Shown: in pieces, positions 42,696-54,397 of the stretch
How positions within the stretch are numbered: the first letter of the stretch is position 1
How the letters are laid out: each line of letters begins with the position of its first letter
NCBI RefSeq assembly: GCF_001931685.1
Contig: NZ_MOOY01000002.1
Location: forward strand, 558,001-622,000
Length of the DNA stretch: 64,000 nucleotides
DNA from: Pararhizobium arenae
GTDB taxonomy: Bacteria; Pseudomonadota; Alphaproteobacteria; Rhizobiales; Rhizobiaceae
Direction of reading: 5' to 3'
Notes under the pieces: generated by a model
Told to the model about the DNA's origin: nothing
Seen by the model: only the letters and a program-made list of their open reading frames with translations
Database searches by the model: none
Program-made: the position numbers and the translations under genes

Positions 42696-42696
<1 letters not shown>
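41761..42696 (-). CDS. fcl: GDP-L-fucose synthase
   Basis: 311 residues. The extended SDR motif GHRGMVGSAVAKQL, the catalytic Ser in LGSSCIYP, and NEWYAIAKIAG (Tyr and Lys) are present, with [23 protein letters not shown] typical of Fcl. It performs 3,5-epimerisation and reduction of GDP-4-keto-6-deoxymannose. Its ATG shares a base with the gmd stop (TAATG), so the two are translationally coupled. Confidence 0.96.
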
Positions 42697-43805
<1,109 letters not shown>

Positions 43806-43878
43806 CTAATGCGACCGTGATCAACCGCTCGCTATCGCTTCGCGCGAGGCCGATCACGCGCGCGAAGGACCGGTCGCA

Positions 43879-44973
43879 CTAGCGAGACAGCAGGCCGGCG
43901 ATACGGTTCCGGAGATGCAAAGCCTCGCGAAATGCGAACTCCTTTGCTGCAAGGAACGGTCGCCCTTCGCGCGCGGCGCGTTGGCTTTTGAGGACGGCTT
44001 GTTTTCCATCTCTCGCAGCGGTGCCGTTCTTTTCGATCACGTCCGCAATGAGCGCGAGAATATTGTGTTTCTCGATCACCAGACGACGGGCTTCCAATAT
44101 GGCGGGAAGCCGTTTCTCATATTCGCCGTTTTCGATTGCTTCCTGCATGGTGCGATAGGCTTCGTCTGGCTTGCGGATATCGATGGCAATGAAACTGTCG
44201 GCCGGAAAATAATCGGCGGCGTTTGGTGCGCCAAAGTAAAACGGCAGCGATAGGCCGAGAAAGGCGTCGCTCAGCTTTTCCGTGATGTGATGCGGAGCGA
44301 GATGGTTCTCGATCGCGATATGATATTTGTACGGATCGATCGAGGATGCCTTGTCGTCGATCTGGCGATGCCCATGGCCAAAGACGTCGAGTTCCGGCAT
44401 GCGCACCGCCATCGCCTGCGTAAAATCGTAGCGCAAGCGGTGCAGGGTGTGCCCTTGCCGCTTGGTCGAGCATACAGTACCGATACTCTTCGTCTTTTCA
44501 GGGAAGTGTGTGCTGATTTCGTCAGCTGTCACCAAATGCTGGCTGCCGGCGCCGTAGAACCAGCGTAGGCCTGCCTGGCTCCATATCCGGCCCGGATGGC
44601 GCAGGGCAAATGGCTCCTGGCTTGTGACGACATGGCCGAACTGGTCGGTATAGGCCGAGCTGTAGATCTTGACGCCCGAAGGCTCGGTTGTGAAAAGGAT
44701 CGTATTTTCTGGTGCGCAGGAAAGGGTTTCCACGCGTTTCGAACGGCGCTCGCTGCCTGCTGGCGGCAGGTTTTCGTACACCGCCAGCCAGTCGTAATCC
44801 CGCGCATCGAGATCGAATGTGAAGGAAAGACCGTGCTGCTCGGCAAAGCCGGTCGGCAGTTGCCGAGCAAGCGAACTAACGCCATGGACCTTGTTGAGAG
44901 GCCCGATGACCTTGACGACGATGGTCTTGCGGCCGGTCTCCGGGGGGGAGGACATGGCTTCGGTCTTTTCCAT
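43879..44973 (-). CDS. GT10-type alpha-1,3/4-fucosyltransferase
   Basis: 364 residues from the ATG at 44973, which overlaps the greA stop (TGATG). The GT10 signature is clear: YKYHIAIENHLAPHHITEKLSDAFLGLSLPFYFGAPN, followed by DYFPADSFIAIDI. GT10 enzymes transfer fucose from GDP-fucose to N-acetylglucosamine or glucose. Together with gmd and fcl just downstream, it gives a complete donor-plus-transfer module for fucosylating LPS or another surface glycan. The C-terminal 60 residues are basic and helical, as in GT10 tails that bind the membrane. Confidence 0.9.
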   Translation of the reverse strand: MEKTEAMSSPPETGRKTIVVKVIGPLNKVHGVSSLARQLPTGFAEQHGLSFTFDLDARDYDWLAVYENLPPAGSERRSKRVETLSCAPENTILFTTEPSGVKIYSSAYTDQFGHVVTSQEPFALRHPGRIWSQAGLRWFYGAGSQHLVTADEISTHFPEKTKSIGTVCSTKRQGHTLHRLRYDFTQAMAVRMPELDVFGHGHRQIDDKASSIDPYKYHIAIENHLAPHHITEKLSDAFLGLSLPFYFGAPNAADYFPADSFIAIDIRKPDEAYRTMQEAIENGEYEKRLPAILEARRLVIEKHNILALIADVIEKNGTAARDGKQAVLKSQRAAREGRPFLAAKEFAFREALHLRNRIAGLLSR

Positions 44974-45449
44974 CAACCCCACTGGATCGCAAGGATTTCA
45001 TAAGCCTTGGAGCCGCCGGGGGCCACGACTTCGATGCTGTCGCCGACTTCCTTGCCGATCAGCGCACGCGCAATCGGGGAGGAGATGGAGATGCGGCCCT
45101 GCTTTACGTCGGCTTCCTGGTCGCCAACGATCTGGTAGGTCTTATTTTCTTCCGTGTCCTCATCGACCAGCTTGACGGTCGCGCCAAACTTGATGGTGGT
45201 GCCGGACATTTTTGACAGGTCGATCACTTCAGCGCGCGCAACGAAATCTTCCAGCTCGCCAATACGGCCTTCGTTGTGGCTCTGGGCTTCCTTGGCGGCG
45301 TGGTATTCGGCGTTTTCCGAAAGGTCGCCATGGGCGCGCGCTTCGGCGATCGCTTCGATGATCCGAGGACGCTCTTCCTGCTGGCGCCAGCGCAGTTCTT
45401 CCTGCAGCTTGACGAACCCGCTCTGAGTCATCGGCACTTTCTCGACCAT
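44973..45449 (-). CDS. greA: Transcription elongation factor GreA
   Basis: 158 residues from the ATG at 45449, with AAGGA 8 nt upstream. The coiled-coil N-terminus with the acidic tip ([21 protein letters not shown]) and the C-terminal globular domain are intact. GreA rescues backtracked RNA polymerase by stimulating transcript cleavage. In this genome the stop overlaps the fucosyltransferase start. The leader contains a terminator-like hairpin (45498-45537) and a second stem (45475-45493). Confidence 0.97.
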   Translation of the reverse strand: MVEKVPMTQSGFVKLQEELRWRQQEERPRIIEAIAEARAHGDLSENAEYHAAKEAQSHNEGRIGELEDFVARAEVIDLSKMSGTTIKFGATVKLVDEDTEENKTYQIVGDQEADVKQGRISISSPIARALIGKEVGDSIEVVAPGGSKAYEILAIQWG

Positions 45450-45474
45450 TTCACTGTCCTTCATGATGCGCGCG

Positions 45475-45493
45475 GGGCCCGCATGGCGGGCCC
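45475..45493 (-). promoter_or_regulatory. GC-rich hairpin just upstream of greA
   Basis: GGGCCCGC (45475-45482) and GCGGGCCC (45486-45493) form a perfect 8-bp stem with a 3-nt loop, 25 nt before the greA ATG. It lacks a U-run, so it would act on stability or ribosome access rather than termination. Confidence 0.5.
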
Positions 45494-45497
45494 GACG

Positions 45498-45537
45498 CAA
45501 AAGAAAACGGCCTCCGGGGTTTTAATCCCAAAGCCGT
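45498..45537 (-). terminator. Terminator-like hairpin in the greA leader (possible attenuator)
   Basis: On the minus strand, ACGGC (complement at 45533-45537) pairs with GCCGT (45507-45511), with an inner GGG/CCC pair, then TTTTCTTTT. No minus-strand gene lies upstream to need termination, since the next genes run the other way. A -10-like CTATAA sits at 45558-45563, giving a start near 45551, so the hairpin would lie within the greA leader and could release a small RNA of about 50 nt. E. coli greA has such a leader (GraL). Confidence 0.6.
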
Positions 45538-45557
45538 CCGAAACATTTGAACGCTGC

Positions 45558-45563
45558 TTATAG
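45558..45563 (-). promoter_or_regulatory. Possible -10 box of greA
   Basis: CTATAA on the minus strand, matching the rhizobial CTATAT-type -10. The matching -35 (TGGCTT, 17 bp upstream) is poor, so the assignment is tentative. Confidence 0.35.
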
Positions 45564-45708
45564 CAGATTCCACATTCGAAAAGCCAGATTTTTCGAAGCC
45601 TGCCTCGCAGGCTGCCCTCGGCTCACCTTGAGGAGATGGAGCGACAAGGAGCAATTGCAAGGAACAATTATCCGTTGGTTCCATTTGGCAAAGGATGGAG
45701 GCGATATC

Positions 45709-45978
45709 ATGCACACGCTCACACCGGAACAGATCGACGGCCGTTTGAACGCTCATAGAAAGCTTCTCGTCGCTCTTGCCAGCTACATCGCACAAAGCAG
45801 CGAAGGGCGTTCATTTCTGGAAGGCCTGCTTCACGACACCGAAATTGTCCGCGATCACGAAGAGGATCCCGGGATTGAACCGGATGTCGGTTTTGCCGGC
45901 CAGCAGATCGCCGATGATGAGATGCGGGCCATCGTGCAGGCGGGCTGGGCGCGTGCGGCCGCCGCGACGAAGCAATAA
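45709..45978 (+). CDS. Small conserved-looking protein of unknown function
   Basis: 89 residues from the ATG at 45709, preceded by GGAGGCG. Sequence MHTLTPEQIDGRLNAHRKLLVALASYIAQSSEGRSFLEGLLHDTEI: helical, acidic C-terminal half, no signal or membrane segment. It lies 22 bp before a stress-type dehydrogenase gene with its own good ribosome site, so the two are likely co-transcribed. I do not recognise a family; a stress role would be a guess from the neighbour. Confidence 0.72.
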   Translation: MHTLTPEQIDGRLNAHRKLLVALASYIAQSSEGRSFLEGLLHDTEIVRDHEEDPGIEPDVGFAGQQIADDEMRAIVQAGWARAAAATKQ

Positions 45979-46000
45979 CGATTTTTACAGGAGAGCAGTC

Positions 46001-46972
46001 ATGGGAATGCACCCAAATGCCGCCGAGCAGACCGCGGAAAAGCAGCGCGACATTCAGGCACAGGTCGCGCAGGCTGACGCCAGGTCGGACAACTCGAAAC
46101 CAAAACCGATGCAGGCGGGCGCCCGGGCCTATCCCGTGCCTCCCTTTCCTGCGCAGCACCAACCGAAGCCGGGCGCGGAGTACAAGCTCGAGCCGGCCCC
46201 GATGTATGATGCACCATTCTACAAAGGCTCCGGCAAGCTCGAAGGCAAGGTGGCGTTGATCACCGGTGGCGACAGCGGCATTGGTCGGGCAGTTGCAGTG
46301 CTCTTTGCGCGGGAGGGCGCTGATGTGGCGATCCTGCATCTGCAGGAGGGCAGGGATGCCGAGGACACCGTCAAGGCAATCGAGGCTGAAGGCCGTCGGG
46401 CGATGGCCATTCCCGGAGATGTGAAGGACCGCGTTTTTTGCCAGAAGGCCGTGGCGGCCGTGGTCGAAGCTTTCGGCAAGCTCGATGTGCTCGTTAACAA
46501 TGCGGCGTTTCAGGTGCATACGGCCGATGTGCTTGACCTGACGGAAGAGCACTTCGACGAAACTCTGAAGACCAATCTCTACGGTTATTTCTTCATGGCA
46601 CAGGCTGCGGTGCCGCATCTCAAGGAAGGAAGCGCAATCATCAACACCGGATCGGTCACGGGCTTGGAAGGCAGTAAGGCGTTGCTGGACTATTCCATGA
46701 CCAAGGGCGGCATCCATGCCTTCACCCGTTCGCTGGCCAGTCAATTGACGCCAAAGGGGATTAGGGTCAATGCGGTCGCGCCAGGTCCTGTCTGGACACC
46801 ACTCAACCCATCCGACAAGGAGGCTGACGATGTAGCGCACTTCGGCGAGGAGGTGCCGATGAAGCGGCCCGCACAGCCGGAAGAGATCGCTCCGGCCTAT
46901 GTCTTCCTCGCATCGCCACAATGCTCGAGTTACATCACGGGCGAAATTCTGCCGATTATTGGCGGGTATTGA
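46001..46972 (+). CDS. SDR oxidoreductase, general-stress type (YghA/GS39-like)
   Basis: 323 residues from the ATG at 46001 (CAGGAGAG upstream). The first 80 residues are a polar extension with QHQPKPG, typical of this SDR subgroup. Then come the NAD(P) motif LITGGDSGIGRAVAVLFAREGADVAI, NNAAF, the catalytic Ser in NTGSVTG, and YSMTKGG (Tyr and Lys). It ends GYITGE-like (here SSYITGEILPIIGGY). Members are induced by general stress in many bacteria. The substrate is unknown. Confidence 0.92.
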   Translation: MGMHPNAAEQTAEKQRDIQAQVAQADARSDNSKPKPMQAGARAYPVPPFPAQHQPKPGAEYKLEPAPMYDAPFYKGSGKLEGKVALITGGDSGIGRAVAVLFAREGADVAILHLQEGRDAEDTVKAIEAEGRRAMAIPGDVKDRVFCQKAVAAVVEAFGKLDVLVNNAAFQVHTADVLDLTEEHFDETLKTNLYGYFFMAQAAVPHLKEGSAIINTGSVTGLEGSKALLDYSMTKGGIHAFTRSLASQLTPKGIRVNAVAPGPVWTPLNPSDKEADDVAHFGEEVPMKRPAQPEEIAPAYVFLASPQCSSYITGEILPIIGGY

Positions 46973-46988
46973 GGACATCAAAAAGAAG

Positions 46989-47006
46989 CGGCCCGAATTG
47001 GGGCCG
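46989..47006. terminator. Short terminator between SDR and carB
   Basis: CGGCCC (46989-46994) pairs with GGGCCG (47001-47006). The minus side continues CTTCTTTTT, giving a usable U-run for carB; the plus side has only TTTC. Confidence 0.6.
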
Positions 47007-47032
47007 TTTCGATTCAGATAGGCAGTATTTCT

Positions 47033-50000
47033 TTAGAAGTAGCTCTGCAGCGGCCGCACTTCCAGGCTTCCGGCCTTCAGTGCCTTGATGGCATTTGCGG
47101 CAGCTTCGGCGCCCGCCATGGTCGTGTAGTATGGCACCTTCTGCATAAGTGTCGCGCGGCGCAGCGATTTCGAGTCCGAAATCGCCTTGTTGCCATCGGT
47201 CGTGTTGATCACGAGCTGGACCTGCCGATTGCGGATCGAGTCCTCGATATGAGGACGTCCTTCCTGCACCTTGTTCACCTTGGTCGCCTCGATGCCGTTT
47301 TCGGCGAGGAAGCGCTGAGTGCCGCCGGTGGCAATGACCTTGAAGCCGATATCGGTGAGGATGCGGATGGCGGGCAGAACACGCTCCTTGTCTTCGTCAC
47401 GCACCGAGACGAACACCGCGCCATCGCGCGGCAGGTCGACGCCGGCGCCGAGCTGTGCCTTGGCGAAGGCAAGCGCGAAATCGTTGTCGAGGCCGATGAC
47501 CTCGCCGGTCGAGCGCATTTCCGGTCCGAGCAGGATATCGACGCCGGGGAAGCGCGCAAACGGGAACACGGCTTCCTTGACGGCAATGTGCTTCAGCTTG
47601 CGCGGATCGGGCTTCTCTCCATAAGCCGCGAAAGTCGCATCGAGCTTCTCGCCTGCCATGACACGGGCGGCGATCTTGGCGATCGGCGCGCCGATGGTCT
47701 TGGCGACGAAGGGCACGGTGCGGGATGCACGCGGGTTGACTTCGAGCACATAGACGGTGCCGTCCTTGATGGCGAACTGCACATTCATCAGGCCGCCGAC
47801 GTTCAGCGCCTTGGCCATGGCTTTGGCCTGACGCTCCAGTTCGTCGATCATCTCGTCGGACAGTGTGCGTGGCGGCAGCGAGCAGGCCGAGTCGCCCGAG
47901 TGGATGCCGGCTTCTTCGATATGCTCCATGATGCCGGCCACATAGACGTCGGTGCCATCGCAGAGGCAATCGACGTCAACTTCGATGGCGTTGGTCAGAT
48001 ACGAGTCGAACAACAGCGGGTTCTTGCCGAGCAGGGTGTTGATCTGGCCGGTCTTATCGTTCGGGTAGCGCTGCTTGATGTCTTCCGGCACCAGTTCCGG
48101 CACGGTGTCGAGCAGGTAGGTCTGCAGCATCGATTCCGAATGGATGATCTGCATGGCGCGGCCGCCGAGAACGTAGGACGGGCGCACGACCAGCGGGAAG
48201 CCGATTTCCGAGGCCACCGTGCGGGCCTGCTCGACGGAGTAAGCGATGCCGTTGTTCGGCTGGTTGAGATCGAGCTTCATCAAGAGCTTCTGGAAGCGGT
48301 CGCGGTCTTCGGCAAGGTCGATCGCATCCGGCGCGGTGCCGAGGATCGGGATGCCGTTGCGCTCCAGAGCATCGGCGAGCTTCAGCGGGGTCTGGCCGCC
48401 AAACTGCACGATGACACCGACGACTTCACCCTTTTCCTGCTCCGCCTTCAGGATTTCGATCACGTCTTCGGCCGTCAGCGGTTCGAAGTAGAGGCGATCC
48501 GACGTGTCGTAGTCGGTGGAGACGGTTTCCGGGTTGCAGTTGATCATGATCGCTTCATAGCCGGCGTCCTTCAGGGCGAAGGCGGCGTGGCAGCAGCAAT
48601 AGTCGAACTCGATGCCCTGGCCGATCCGGTTCGGACCGCCGCCGAGGATCACGACCTTCTTGCGGTCGGAGATGCCGGCCTCGGAGCGCGCCGCACCGTT
48701 AAAGGGCGTTTCGTAGGTTGAATACATATAGGCGGTCGGCGAGGCGAATTCGGCGGCGCAGGTGTCGATGCGCTTGAACACCGGACGGACGTTGAGCCCG
48801 TTGCGCAGCTCGGCCACTTCCTTCGGGCGCTTGCCGGAGAGGGTGGCGAGGCGGGCGTCGGAGAAGCCCATGGCTTTCAGCTTGCGCAGGTTTTCAGCGT
48901 CGCCCGGCAGGCCGTGTTCGCGAATACGGGCTTCCATATCGACGATCGCCTTCAACTGGGCGATGAACCACGGATCGATCTTCGAGCCTTCGTGCACTTC
49001 CTGCTCGCTCATGCCCATGCGCAGGGCCTGAGCGACCATGCGCAGTCTGTCCGGGGTCGGTGTGCCGATTGCCGCGCGCATCGCGTTCTTGTCGTTGCCG
49101 TCGCCGAGGCCCGGAATTTCGATTTCATCGAGGCCGGTGAGGCCGGTTTCCATGCCGCGCAGCGCCTTCTGCAAGGATTCGGCAAAGGTGCGGCCGATGG
49201 CCATGACTTCGCCGACCGATTTCATCGCCGTCGTCAGCGTGGTGCCGGCGCCGGGGAACTTTTCGAAGGCGAAACGCGGGATTTTGGTGACGACGTAATC
49301 GATCGAGGGTTCGAACGAGGCCGGCGTCGCGCCGCCGGTGATGTCGTTTTCCAGTTCGTCGAGCGTGTAGCCGACAGCGAGCTTTGCAGCGATCTTGGCG
49401 ATCGGGAAGCCGGTTGCCTTGGAGGCCAGCGCAGACGAGCGCGACACGCGCGGGTTCATTTCGATGACGACGAGACGGCCATTGGCCGGGTTGACGGCGA
49501 ACTGCACGTTCGAGCCGCCGGTTTCGACGCCGATCTCGCGCAGCACCGCGATCGAGGCGTTGCGCATGATCTGGTATTCCTTGTCGGTCAGCGTCAGGGC
49601 CGGCGCAACCGTGATAGAATCGCCCGTGTGGACGCCCATCGGGTCGATGTTCTCGATCGAGCAGATGATGATGCAGTTGTCCGCGGTGTCGCGAACCACT
49701 TCCATTTCATATTCCTTCCAGCCGAGAACCGACTCTTCGATCAGGACTTCGGTGGTCGGCGAGGCATCGAGGCCGCCCGAAACGATCTCAAAGAATTCCG
49801 AACGGTTATAGGCAATGCCGCCGCCGGTGCCGCCGAGCGTGAAGGAGGGGCGGATGATGGCGGGCAGACCGACTTCGTCGATTGCCTGCGCAGCAATCGC
49901 CATCGCGTGGCTCATGTAGCGCTGCTTGCGGTCGGTTTCGCCGAGGTTCCACTGGTTTTCCAGCTCGTCCAGGGCCTTGTCGAGATCAGCGCCGGTCAGT

Positions 50001-50515
50001 GAAGCCTTCAGCTTGGTACGCTCGGCTTCGTGGGTCTTGCGGTCGGCGTCCTTGATTTCGGTGGCGTTGGCGAGCAGCGAGCGCGGGGTTTCAAGGCCGA
50101 TGCGGGCCATAGCTTCGCGGAATAGGGCGCGGTCTTCGGCCATGTCGATCGCCGCGGGCTTGGCGCCGATCATTTCGACGTTGTAGCGGTCGAGCACGCC
50201 CATGCGCTTCAAAGAGAGCGCGGTGTTGAGCGCGGTCTGGCCGCCCATAGTCGGCAACAGCGCGTCCGGGCGCTCCTTGGCGATGATCTTTGCGACGACT
50301 TCCGGCGTGATCGGCTCGACATAGGTCGCGTCGGCAAGGCCCGGGTCGGTCATGATCGTCGCTGGATTGGAGTTGACCAGAATGACCCGGTAGCCTTCTT
50401 CCTTCAGGGCCTTGCAGGCCTGGGTGCCGGAATAGTCGAATTCGCATGCCTGGCCGATGACGATCGGACCCGCGCCGATGATGAGGATCGATTTCAAATC
50501 TTGGCGCTTGGGCAT
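47033..50515 (-). CDS. carB: Carbamoyl-phosphate synthase large chain
   Basis: 1160 residues from the ATG at 50515. Two homologous ATP-grasp halves are evident ([18 protein letters not shown] near the start; [26 protein letters not shown] near residue 620), and a C-terminal MGS-like allosteric domain. It makes carbamoyl phosphate from bicarbonate, ammonia from CarA, and ATP for arginine and pyrimidine synthesis. carA is about 8 kb away on the other strand, so the subunits are not in one operon. A CTATAA box at 50614-50619 may mark its promoter, giving a leader of about 90 nt. Confidence 0.98.
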   Translation of the reverse strand: MPKRQDLKSILIIGAGPIVIGQACEFDYSGTQACKALKEEGYRVILVNSNPATIMTDPGLADATYVEPITPEVVAKIIAKERPDALLPTMGGQTALNTALSLKRMGVLDRYNVEMIGAKPAAIDMAEDRALFREAMARIGLETPRSLLANATEIKDADRKTHEAERTKLKASLTGADLDKALDELENQWNLGETDRKQRYMSHAMAIAAQAIDEVGLPAIIRPSFTLGGTGGGIAYNRSEFFEIVSGGLDASPTTEVLIEESVLGWKEYEMEVVRDTADNCIIICSIENIDPMGVHTGDSITVAPALTLTDKEYQIMRNASIAVLREIGVETGGSNVQFAVNPANGRLVVIEMNPRVSRSSALASKATGFPIAKIAAKLAVGYTLDELENDITGGATPASFEPSIDYVVTKIPRFAFEKFPGAGTTLTTAMKSVGEVMAIGRTFAESLQKALRGMETGLTGLDEIEIPGLGDGNDKNAMRAAIGTPTPDRLRMVAQALRMGMSEQEVHEGSKIDPWFIAQLKAIVDMEARIREHGLPGDAENLRKLKAMGFSDARLATLSGKRPKEVAELRNGLNVRPVFKRIDTCAAEFASPTAYMYSTYETPFNGAARSEAGISDRKKVVILGGGPNRIGQGIEFDYCCCHAAFALKDAGYEAIMINCNPETVSTDYDTSDRLYFEPLTAEDVIEILKAEQEKGEVVGVIVQFGGQTPLKLADALERNGIPILGTAPDAIDLAEDRDRFQKLLMKLDLNQPNNGIAYSVEQARTVASEIGFPLVVRPSYVLGGRAMQIIHSESMLQTYLLDTVPELVPEDIKQRYPNDKTGQINTLLGKNPLLFDSYLTNAIEVDVDCLCDGTDVYVAGIMEHIEEAGIHSGDSACSLPPRTLSDEMIDELERQAKAMAKALNVGGLMNVQFAIKDGTVYVLEVNPRASRTVPFVAKTIGAPIAKIAARVMAGEKLDATFAAYGEKPDPRKLKHIAVKEAVFPFARFPGVDILLGPEMRSTGEVIGLDNDFALAFAKAQLGAGVDLPRDGAVFVSVRDEDKERVLPAIRILTDIGFKVIATGGTQRFLAENGIEATKVNKVQEGRPHIEDSIRNRQVQLVINTTDGNKAISDSKSLRRATLMQKVPYYTTMAGAEAAANAIKALKAGSLEVRPLQSYF

Positions 50516-50793
50516 GGGCTCTATCCATTCTTGCGCGTGCGCGAAAAACCGGCAGGGTGAGAGGATCACCGGCCGGGGCGCATGCTTGTCAGTCGTAAAA
50601 GGCTAGAAGCGGCTTATAGGCAAATGTGTCCGTAAGCGGAACCCCGAAAATCAAGGATTCGACAGAAAATCCGAATCTTTGCCGCAGGCAGTGAATCCTT
50701 TGCAGGAACGACAATAAATCTTCAGCCAGCCATTTAACGGGCGACGGCTAAACCTATGTCTGGAGATGTATTTCCTGTTCTGGAAGGACATAA

Positions 50794-51792
<999 letters not shown>

Positions 51793-51808
51793 TTTTGGAA
51801 GGCGGGGT

Positions 51809-52834
51809 TTAAATCCCCGCCATCACCAGCACCTTGATCTCGCCGGAGCGGGCGGGATTGCGGATCGCCTCGGGCGCTTCATCGAGCGTGATCCGCCGTG
51901 AGATCAGCTTTTCCACATTGACCTTTCCTGACCCCACCAGATCGGCCGCGCGGCGATGGGTGTGGGGATTGATGAAGGAGCCGATCACGCGCAGCTCCCG
52001 AAACAGAATGTCGAAAGGCTCGATCTCGACCTTCTCTCCCTGGGCCAGCACGCCGAGAATGACCACCGTGCCGCCGGACTTGGCAAGCTTCGGTGCCTGA
52101 GCCACCGTTTCGCGCACGCCGGCGCATTCGATGACAACATCGGCTCCGCCGGGCAGCAGGCCCCTTTTGCCGACAAGCCCGTCAACCGGATCGTCATCCG
52201 ACGGATCGAAGCTGGCGGTCGCGCCGAGGTCTTCAGCGAGATCGCGTTTGGATTTCTGCCGTGTCGAGAGAATGACGGTCGTTGCACCCGCCAATCTGGC
52301 AAGCTGGACGGTCAACAGACCGATCACGCCGCCACCGAGCACGATGACGGAGGAGCCTGCCTTGATCGCGGCCATGTCGATACCGTGAAGGCAGCAGGCC
52401 AGCGGTTCGCAAAAGGCGCCATGTTCGGCGGGCAAGCTCAGCGGTATGTCGAACGCCTGTTTCTGCGGCACGATAACGTAGTCTGCAAACCCGCCGTCGC
52501 GGCTGATGCCGATCGCCTTCAGGTTGGCGCAGAGATTGACGCGGCCCGCCTGGCATTGCGGGCAGAGGCCGCAGGAAATATTGGGATCGCCGGTGATGCG
52601 CATGCCCGGACGAAAGCCGTTGACGGCATCGCCCACCGCCTCGACAATGCCGCAGAATTCGTGACCGAGCGTCACGGGCGGCGTGGAGGGAAACTCGCCG
52701 TGCAGCAGGTGACGATCGGTGCCGCAGATGCCGCAGGCTTCCACCTTGACCAGCAGATCCTCCGGTCCCGGCTGCGGTTTTTCGACCTCGCGAACAAACA
52801 GTTTACCGATTGCTTCCAGACGCATCGCCTTCAT
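51809..52834 (-). CDS. Zinc-dependent alcohol dehydrogenase (MDR superfamily)
   Basis: 341 residues. Catalytic zinc ligands: CGICGTDRHLLHG and GHEFCGIVE; structural zinc cysteines in CGLCPQCQAGRVNLC. The NAD-binding VLGGGVIGLLTVQLA is normal. Sequence is closest in style to sorbitol/threonine-type dehydrogenases of sugar or polyol pathways in rhizobia. There is no transporter or regulator next to it, so the substrate is open. Confidence 0.92.
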   Translation of the reverse strand: MKAMRLEAIGKLFVREVEKPQPGPEDLLVKVEACGICGTDRHLLHGEFPSTPPVTLGHEFCGIVEAVGDAVNGFRPGMRITGDPNISCGLCPQCQAGRVNLCANLKAIGISRDGGFADYVIVPQKQAFDIPLSLPAEHGAFCEPLACCLHGIDMAAIKAGSSVIVLGGGVIGLLTVQLARLAGATTVILSTRQKSKRDLAEDLGATASFDPSDDDPVDGLVGKRGLLPGGADVVIECAGVRETVAQAPKLAKSGGTVVILGVLAQGEKVEIEPFDILFRELRVIGSFINPHTHRRAADLVGSGKVNVEKLISRRITLDEAPEAIRNPARSGEIKVLVMAGI

Positions 52835-53026
52835 GTCGCGCTCCTCCCAAAGCGAGCATATATGCTGTCATGTTCCTGGCCTGCATGCCAGCCACAAGCC
52901 TCATTTTTCCCTCGCTGAAGTTTCTCGATTAGGCCTTGCACAAATTCGCGTCTGGCGCGTTATATGCTGGCGTGAGGCCAGTTTTCGCGGCTTCAACAGA
53001 AAGACACGCAGACGGGGAGTCGCACC

Positions 53027-53962
53027 ATGGAATGGAAAGGCCGTCGCCAATCAGGCAACATTGAGGATGCACGCGGCTCCGGACCCGTGCGCGGCGGTTT
53101 GGGCGGCAACCCGTTCGGGCGTGGCGGCGGTTTCAGGATTCCGACCGGCGGTGGCGGTCGCGGTGGCGGCCTGAGCATCGGCACGATCATCTTTCTCGTG
53201 GTGATCTATTTCGTTTTGAAGATGATGGGCATCGACCTGTTGCAGGTGATGGATGGCGGGCAGACAAGCCCAAGCCCGTCCGGTTACGAGCAGAGCGAGG
53301 GCACCACGCAGGGCTCGGCGGAAGAGGAAGAGCGCAAGGCCTTCGTCGCCACCGTGCTTGCCGAGACCGAAGACACCTGGAACGGCATTTTCCAGGCGAG
53401 CGGCGAGACCTACGAGGAGCCGAAACTGGTTCTCTTCCGTGACGGTATCACTTCGGCATGCGGCAGCGCGTCCTCGGCCACCGGCCCGTTCTATTGCCCC
53501 GGTGACCGGAAGGTCTATCTCGACATGTCGTTCTTCGATGAACTCGCACAGCGTTTCGATGCGGCCGGCGATTTTGCGGAAGCCTATGTCATCGCCCATG
53601 AAGTGGGTCATCACGTGCAGAACCTTCTCGGCATTCTGCCCAAGGTCAATGCACAGCGCCAGCGCATGAGCGAAGCGGATTCGAACGAGATGTCGGTTCG
53701 CGTCGAGCTGCAGGCGGACTGCTTCGCCGGCATCTGGGGCAAATATACCGAGCAGAAGGGTTTGCTGGAGCAGGGCGATCTCGAAGAGGCGCTGAATGCC
53801 GCGACCCAGATCGGCGACGATACGCTGCAGAAGCGGACGCAGGGCTATGTCGTGCCGGAAAGCTTCAACCACGGTACGTCGGAGCAGCGCGCAACCTGGT
53901 TCAAGCGCGGCTTCGACAGTGGCAAGCTTTCCGCCTGCGACACGTTCAACAGCGATATCTGA
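53027..53962 (+). CDS. YpfJ-type zinc metallopeptidase
   Basis: 311 residues. The N-terminus is glycine/arginine rich (residues 1-50), then one membrane segment (about 50-66, TIIFLVVIYFVLKMMG), then a Ser/Glu linker and the zinc peptidase domain with HEVGHHVQ (near residue 197) and the distal ELQADCFAG Glu. This is the neutral zinc metallopeptidase family, whose members are membrane-anchored with the active site outside. It ends 4 bp before the GFA gene, which suggests co-transcription. Confidence 0.93.
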   Translation: MEWKGRRQSGNIEDARGSGPVRGGLGGNPFGRGGGFRIPTGGGGRGGGLSIGTIIFLVVIYFVLKMMGIDLLQVMDGGQTSPSPSGYEQSEGTTQGSAEEEERKAFVATVLAETEDTWNGIFQASGETYEEPKLVLFRDGITSACGSASSATGPFYCPGDRKVYLDMSFFDELAQRFDAAGDFAEAYVIAHEVGHHVQNLLGILPKVNAQRQRMSEADSNEMSVRVELQADCFAGIWGKYTEQKGLLEQGDLEEALNAATQIGDDTLQKRTQGYVVPESFNHGTSEQRATWFKRGFDSGKLSACDTFNSDI

Positions 53963-53966
53963 GCCA

Positions 53967-54389
53967 ATGGCCGAAGGGGAGGGACCGCGCCGTCTGCGAG
54001 GCGGATGCCTGTGCGGCGCGGTTCGATACGAGGTGGAGGATGCATTCGAATATGCGATGAATTGTCATTGCTCGAATTGCCGTCGTGCCACCGGGTCTGC
54101 CTTCAAGCCTTTTGCCGGGATTTCCAGCTCGGCTTTGATAATCGTCGAGGGTGGCGATGCGGTTTTGATCTATGGCGATCCGCAGGCAGAGCATGACGTT
54201 CATTGTGCGACATGCGGCTCGCTTCTCCATTCCGTCGTGCGGGAAGGGCGATATGTCCATGTGACGATGGGCACGCTGGCGGATCAGCCGTCGATCCGCC
54301 CGACCGCCCATATCTTCGTGGGATCCAAGGCCTCATGGTACGAGATCACGGATGGTTTGCCCGCCTATGACGAGTTTCCGACCGATTGA
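53967..54389 (+). CDS. GFA-domain (CENP-V/formaldehyde-activating-like) protein
   Basis: 140 residues from the ATG at 53967. Zinc-ligand cysteines appear in order: GGCLCGAVRYE, NCHCSNCRRATGSAF, and HCATCGSLLH. GFA proteins were first described as glutathione-dependent formaldehyde-activating enzymes; for most members the true substrate is unproven. It follows the metallopeptidase by 4 bp and is convergent with dnaG (8 bp). Confidence 0.93.
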   Translation: MAEGEGPRRLRGGCLCGAVRYEVEDAFEYAMNCHCSNCRRATGSAFKPFAGISSSALIIVEGGDAVLIYGDPQAEHDVHCATCGSLLHSVVREGRYVHVTMGTLADQPSIRPTAHIFVGSKASWYEITDGLPAYDEFPTD

Positions 54390-54397
54390 GAGCTGGG

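Noticed and set aside
47249-50002. Long plus-strand open frames opposite carB
   Set aside because: carB is unambiguous over the whole interval; these frames mirror its codon bias and carry no motifs.
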